The notes under the pieces were generated by a model. That model was not told the DNA's origin. It searched no databases and worked only from the letters and a program-made list of their open reading frames with translations. A stretch of 9,613 nt of DNA from Chitinophagaceae bacterium (GTDB taxonomy: Bacteria; Bacteroidota; Bacteroidia; Chitinophagales; Chitinophagaceae), in contig JANYEU010000073.1 of assembly GCA_025362915.1 (NCBI GenBank), positions 1 to 9,613 of the forward strand, in the 5' to 3' direction. The translations under genes and the position numbers were made by a program. Below are positions 6,351 through 9,613 of this stretch, one piece after another (positions within the stretch are counted from its first letter, which is position 1; each line of letters starts with the position of its first letter).

Positions 6351-7115
6351 TTAATGAGAAGAAGTCAAACCAGCCAATAGATATTCTTTGTTCAATCTTG
6401 CAATGTTCACCAAAGAAATTTCCTTAGGGCAAGTGGCCTCACAAGCACCAGTGTTGGTACAGGCACCAAATCCTTCCTTATCCATCTGGGCAACCATATC
6501 TATTACACGACTTTGACGCTCAGGCTCACCTTGCGGCAACAAAGCCAAATGAGATACCTTAGCACTCAAGAATAACATCGCACTACTGTTTTTACAAGCA
6601 GCCACACAAGCGCCACAACCAATACACATTGCCGCAGCAAAAGAAGCATCTGCATCGTTCTTATTGATAGGGAGTGAGTTGCCATCCACTGCATTACCCG
6701 TATTTACACTTACATAACCACCCGCTTGGATGATACGGTCAAAAGCAGTTCTGTCAACGACTAAGTCTTTCAATACAGGAAAAGCTTGTGCTCTCCAAGG
6801 CTCTACAGTGATGGTATCGCCATCGTTGAAAGCCCTCATGTGCAACTGGCAAGTGGTGTTTGCTTGCCAAGGGCCATGTGGTTTACCATCAATATACATA
6901 GAACACATGCCACAGATACCTTCACGGCAATCATGATCGAAGGCAATAGGTTCTTTGTCTTCGTGTATCAACTGTTCGTTCAATACATCAAACATTTCTA
7001 GGAAAGACATCTCTTGGGAAATATCATTTACCTTGTATGTTGCAAATTCACCTGTGGCAGCTGTATTCTGCTGACGCCAAACTTTTAGTGTAAGATTTAT
7101 GCCTTTGTGTTCCAT
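6351..7115 (-). CDS. sdhB: succinate dehydrogenase/fumarate reductase iron-sulfur subunit
   Basis: This 254-residue iron-sulfur subunit carries electrons from the flavin of SdhA to the quinone site in the membrane part of complex II. The ferredoxin-like N-terminal domain holds the [2Fe-2S] ligands C63, C68, C71 and C89 (DCREGICGMCSMYIDGKPHG). The C-terminal domain has CIGCGACVAAC (C164, C167, C170, C174) and CTNTGACEATCP (C219, C225, C229). By comparison with E. coli SdhB, C164, C167, C170 and C229 should bind [4Fe-4S], and C174, C219 and C225 should bind [3Fe-4S]. All ligands are present, so the gene looks functional. The ATG at 7115 follows the stop of the small nuclease-like gene by only 3 bases, with no visible Shine-Dalgarno site. 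Its translation probably depends on ribosomes finishing the upstream gene. It normally follows sdhA directly; here two foreign-looking genes intervene. Confidence 0.96.
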   Translation of the reverse strand: MEHKGINLTLKVWRQQNTAATGEFATYKVNDISQEMSFLEMFDVLNEQLIHEDKEPIAFDHDCREGICGMCSMYIDGKPHGPWQANTTCQLHMRAFNDGDTITVEPWRAQAFPVLKDLVVDRTAFDRIIQAGGYVSVNTGNAVDGNSLPINKNDADASFAAAMCIGCGACVAACKNSSAMLFLSAKVSHLALLPQGEPERQSRVIDMVAQMDKEGFGACTNTGACEATCPKEISLVNIARLNKEYLLAGLTSSH

Positions 7116-7118
7116 ATA

Positions 7119-7577
7119 CTATATGTTTATTTCAAGTAAAATATTTTTTGTCTCTAAATTCCCGTTTAACTTCCTTTTTAAATTCAAGTACTTCCTATCT
7201 CTTATGTCAGGCGAATAAACTTTTGTCGAAATTATTTTTGCCTTTACCAAATAATCTATCAATCCAATTTTAAGAATTTCTAGAGTTGAATTTAATTGCG
7301 ACACCGCTTTCAGTATATCAGAACCCTTGCATTCAATTAGGTAAGCAACCTTTTCATTCTTTAATCGAAATAGATAATCACATTTTTCATCCCTATTATA
7401 TCCTACCAATAAGCAATCATCAACAATAAATTTATCAACGACCGTTTTATTGTTATTTTTCAAAACAAATTCTGTTTTCTTACCCTTCGCAGTAAATACA
7501 GAATTACTGGAGTCAAGCTGACATTTGCGACAAATACAAATATGATTTTGTAAGCTATCCATTCGAAACAGTTTCAT
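7119..7577 (-). CDS. small putative PD-(D/E)XK nuclease, partner of the upstream ATPase
   Basis: This 152-residue protein belongs to no family I recognise by name. The central region looks like a PD-(D/E)XK nuclease core: a strand ending in D67 (EKCDYLFRL), a strand carrying E82-C-K84-G (VAYLIECKGSD), and a helix with Q94 (ILKAVSQLNSTLEIL). This is the D...ExK...Q pattern of Mg2+-dependent DNA nucleases. Near the N-terminus C14, C16 and C19 (CICRKC) may form part of a metal site, but a fourth ligand is not obvious. The C-terminus is basic. Two starts are possible: ATG at 7577 (23-base overlap with the ATPase gene) or ATG at 7562 (147 residues, 8-base overlap ATGGATAG). Either way the two genes are translationally coupled. 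Base composition is strongly AT-rich compared with sdhB. It could instead be a non-catalytic DNA-binding member of the fold; an activity is inferred, not shown. Confidence 0.75.
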   Translation of the reverse strand: MKLFRMDSLQNHICICRKCQLDSSNSVFTAKGKKTEFVLKNNNKTVVDKFIVDDCLLVGYNRDEKCDYLFRLKNEKVAYLIECKGSDILKAVSQLNSTLEILKIGLIDYLVKAKIISTKVYSPDIRDRKYLNLKRKLNGNLETKNILLEINI

Positions 7578-8790
7578 TTTCCGTACCCAACTCTATATCT
7601 AGCAATGCATCAAAACTTTCATTTATCGTTCTCGATACTTCATCAATCTTGTCAGCTTCAATCAACCCTTCTTCAGCTACTATATTTTCACAAGTACCGT
7701 CGCCTAAAAGTCTATAAACACTTACCTCCTTTGGATTCAACCAATACTTTTCTTCTATAATTTCATTTACTTTTTCTTTATGCGTCTGCCCCGTTTGGTA
7801 AGCGTATATTAAGTTATTCAACGAAGTAAGTACATACGGGCTATGCGTTGTCAACAACATAGTATTCCCATAATTCATTGTCTTATCCACCAAATACTGC
7901 ATCAACTCTTTTTGTGCAGAAGGAAACAGATTCAACTCCGGTTCTTCTATTATAAAAGTCTTTGCTTTCTTCCTTATTGAAATATAATATTTCATTAAAA
8001 GAACTACAGGTATGGTTGATTGGTAGCCACTTGCAGCATTATATAAGCTATAGAAAGTATCTTCATTTACCTTTCTGATATAACCACGACCATCAACATT
8101 CTTATAAACAAGCCCTAATGGTTCAATCAAAGTATCCTCCTTAAATAATCTTGCTACCTGATCTAAGTTTGCAAATTGATTATATAAAGCATCAGAAAGA
8201 TTTTGAATACTATTTTTACCTAATGAAAATATTGACTGAAGGCCTCTTTCTGTAAATACATAATAAGGGTTGTCCATTACCTCAGAAACATCATTCTGAA
8301 AGAAACTGTAAGGAATTGTCCAACCTATATTCCTTGTTGTTAATTTGCCATCAGGGAATGTAGGAGGTTTAATTCTAATTAATTCATTTAACAGCCCTTT
8401 AAACTCATCAGATATAGGTTCAAGTTTTGTATCTAGATATAAATACTCTTCCTTTTCAATTTCACCATTAAAGTCACTTTCTCGCTTATATTGATTACAT
8501 TGAACTGTAAAAGTATAATGCTTAGAATTGTATTGAATAAAAGTATCCTTAGTAGTACTCTCGTTTAATCCCCAAGAAACCAACCCTTCTGAGAAATTAT
8601 TTTCCTGATAAGAATTAACACCTTGTACTTCTGGCGAAATTATATACGAAAAATACCTACATACTGCCAATACCTTCGCCACCGTACTCTTTCCAGTCCC
8701 TTGTTCGCCTATAAACACATTAAATCTGCTGAGTTCTAACTCAGCAGATTTAATGGGACCGAAATTTCGTATGATTAATTTTTCCTTCAA
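7555..8790 (-). CDS. SMC/ABC-type AAA ATPase (AAA_15/AAA_21-like), candidate defence ATPase
   Basis: This 411-residue ATPase is of the type found in OLD, PtuA and AriA proteins. The N-terminus KLIIRNFGPIKSAELEL is the usual first strand pair, followed by Walker A GEQGTGKST (28-36). A long variable insert (about 55-240) holds no Zn hook or clear coiled coil. A degenerate ABC signature lies at YNAASGYQSTIPV (250-262), Walker B with catalytic Glu is FIIEEPELNLFP (279-290, E282/E283), and the switch His is LLTTHSP (H316). No TOPRIM domain follows, unlike OLD nucleases, so any cleavage would come from the partner. No ATG is available: TTG at 8790 is the only plausible start, 27 bases after the sdhA stop and in the same frame as sdhA. 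The gene is AT-rich (about 28% G+C in a 60-base sample at 8461-8520). It overlaps the nuclease-like gene. Role in DNA sensing or defence is inference; a housekeeping repair role cannot be excluded. Confidence 0.9.
   Translation of the reverse strand: MKEKLIIRNFGPIKSAELELSRFNVFIGEQGTGKSTVAKVLAVCRYFSYIISPEVQGVNSYQENNFSEGLVSWGLNESTTKDTFIQYNSKHYTFTVQCNQYKRESDFNGEIEKEEYLYLDTKLEPISDEFKGLLNELIRIKPPTFPDGKLTTRNIGWTIPYSFFQNDVSEVMDNPYYVFTERGLQSIFSLGKNSIQNLSDALYNQFANLDQVARLFKEDTLIEPLGLVYKNVDGRGYIRKVNEDTFYSLYNAASGYQSTIPVVLLMKYYISIRKKAKTFIIEEPELNLFPSAQKELMQYLVDKTMNYGNTMLLTTHSPYVLTSLNNLIYAYQTGQTHKEKVNEIIEEKYWLNPKEVSVYRLLGDGTCENIVAEEGLIEADKIDEVSRTINESFDALLDIELGTENETVSNG
8718..8755 (-). repeat. 18-base perfect inverted repeat inside the ATPase coding sequence
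   Basis: CATTAAATCTGCTGAGTT (8718-8735) and AACTCAGCAGATTTAATG (8738-8755) are exact reverse complements separated by two bases. In the messenger this gives a 17-pair stem with a UAGA tetraloop. It starts 32 bases after the TTG start codon, covers the codons for about residues 12-24 (between the FGP motif and the Walker A loop), and leaves the protein motif intact. It has no following T tract, so it is not a standard terminator. Confidence 0.93.
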
Positions 8791-8794
8791 AGAA

Positions 8795-8811
8795 CTTTTC
8801 TTTATGAAAAG
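8795..8811 (-). promoter_or_regulatory. small hairpin over the ATPase ribosome-binding region
   Basis: Between the sdhA stop and the TTG start, CTTTTC (8795-8800) and GAAAAG (8806-8811) can pair around a 5-base loop. On the minus strand the purine stretch AAAGAAAAG, the only Shine-Dalgarno-like element, lies partly in this stem. The stem is short and AT-rich, so it may not form in the cell. Confidence 0.3.
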
Positions 8812-8817
8812 ATGAAA

Positions 8818-9613
8818 CTATTTATAATTCCTCTGACTTGGTTTAATCACATCATAAACCAAAGGTTCTTTATTCAAGTTCCAGTTGCTTTCGCCTGCAT
8901 ATTCCCAAGCCGATACGTGCATAAAGCCAGCATCATCTCGCATTGCTTCTCCTTCTGGAGTTTGGTATTCTTCACGGAAGTGACCGCCACAGCTTTCTTT
9001 TCTTTCCAATGCATCCTTACACATCAACTCGCCTAGTTCAATAAAGTCGGCCACACGGTTAGCCTTATCTAATTCAGGATTCATTTCAGCAATGCCTCCA
9101 GGTATTTTCACATCGCTCCAGAATTCCTTCTTCAACGCTTGTATTTCAGCAATTGCCTCTGTCAATCCTTGTGCATTACGAGCCATTCCACATTTGTCCC
9201 ACATAATCTTACCCAAACGCTTATGGAAGCTTTCAACGCTTTGTTTACCGTTGATGTTTTTTAAGGTATTGATCCTGTCGCTTACTGCCTTTTCAGCTTC
9301 AACGAAAGAAGGGTGATCGGTAGAAACGGGCTTATTGTAAATCTCATCCGCCAAATAGTTACCTATTGTATAAGGAATAACAAAGTATCCATCAGCCAAA
9401 CCTTGCATCAAAGCACTTGCTCCAAGTCTGTTAGCACCGTGGTCGCTAAAGTTAGCTTCGCCCAATGCGTATAAGCCTTTCACGTTTGTCATCAATTCAT
9501 AATCTACCCAAAGTCCACCCATTGTATAGTGAACGGCAGGATAAATTCTCATTGCCATTTCGTAAGGATTTTCGCCAGTAATTTTTTCGTACATATCAAA
9601 TAAATTACCATAC
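8818..9613 (-). CDS. sdhA: succinate dehydrogenase/fumarate reductase flavoprotein subunit, C-terminal part (5' end outside window)
   Basis: The frame is open to the edge of the window and ends at TAG (8820-8818), giving about 264 residues of the C-terminal part. SdhA oxidises succinate to fumarate with covalently bound FAD. Visible family motifs are MYEKITGENPYEMAMRIYP, AVHYTMGGLWVDYE (with a substrate-binding His), GLYALGEANFSDHGANRLGA (the FAD-contacting region and the Arg of the active site), and the helical C-terminal domain around CGGHFREEYQTPEGEA. The C-terminus PSQRNYK is the usual ending for the Bacteroidota type, so the gene is complete at its 3' end despite the insertion behind it. 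The codons before MYEKI read YGNLFD, which also suits SdhA, so the Met at 9594 is internal and not a start. It is the upstream partner of sdhB and probably supplies the transcript for the two genes that follow. Confidence 0.96.
   Translation of the reverse strand, partial: YGNLFDMYEKITGENPYEMAMRIYPAVHYTMGGLWVDYELMTNVKGLYALGEANFSDHGANRLGASALMQGLADGYFVIPYTIGNYLADEIYNKPVSTDHPSFVEAEKAVSDRINTLKNINGKQSVESFHKRLGKIMWDKCGMARNAQGLTEAIAEIQALKKEFWSDVKIPGGIAEMNPELDKANRVADFIELGELMCKDALERKESCGGHFREEYQTPEGEAMRDDAGFMHVSAWEYAGESNWNLNKEPLVYDVIKPSQRNYK

Noticed and set aside
8718..8755. The ATPase palindrome as an intrinsic terminator
   Set aside because: On neither strand is the stem followed by a run of T, and it lies inside an open coding frame that continues for nearly 400 codons.
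7555..8790. ATPase as an OLD-family nuclease by itself (Gabija GajA type)
   Set aside because: The protein ends about 95 residues after the switch His, with no room for and no motifs of a TOPRIM domain.
9592..9594. Met codon at 9594 as the start of a short sdhA-like gene
   Set aside because: The frame is open to the window edge and the preceding codons (YGNLFD) fit SdhA, so this is an internal Met of a gene cut by the window.

Overview
The window looks like chromosome of a member of the Bacteroidota, most likely a Chitinophagaceae-like or related organism. The reasons are Bacteroidota-type promoter boxes (TAnnTTTG), few Shine-Dalgarno sites, the succinate dehydrogenase variant with a SdhA ending in QRNYK and a 254-residue SdhB, a DUF6263-like secreted protein, a LemA/TPM operon, and short AT-rich intergenic inverted repeats. 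No RNA gene, CRISPR array or transposase was seen.

Layout, left to right. (1) Bases 1-121 hold the last 39 codons of an O6-alkylguanine-DNA alkyltransferase gene on the + strand, starting at its CHRV active-site motif. (2) An AT-rich inverted repeat (121-213) and a short leader precede a full-length ftsK DNA translocase gene (321-3047, +). (3) A shared hairpin terminator (3088-3135) separates ftsK from a convergent block on the minus strand: a secreted DUF6263-like protein (3105-3917), then a three-gene unit transcribed lemA, small TPM protein, YgcG-type TPM protein (5875 down to 3971). (4) A 475-base gap (5876-6350) carries a striking array of 21-base repeats whose last units are inverted, followed by the terminator of the sdh operon. 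(5) The sdh operon (9613 down to 6351, minus strand) has the 3' part of sdhA, then two foreign-looking genes, then sdhB.

The most interesting part is the pair between sdhA and sdhB: an SMC/ABC-type AAA ATPase of 411 residues and a 147-152 residue protein with a probable PD-(D/E)XK nuclease core (D67, E82-x-K84, Q94). The two genes overlap, are far richer in A+T than their neighbours, and fit between two apparently intact sdh genes, with 27 bases on one side and 3 on the other. The ATPase has a TTG start, and an 18-base perfect inverted repeat with a 2-base centre lies 32 bases downstream of that codon inside the coding sequence. ATPase plus small nuclease is the general plan of several anti-phage systems (Septu, PARIS, Lamassu are parallels in logic only), so an undescribed defence cassette using the sdh operon for expression is a reasonable hypothesis. 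This is inference from sequence motifs; no homology search was possible.
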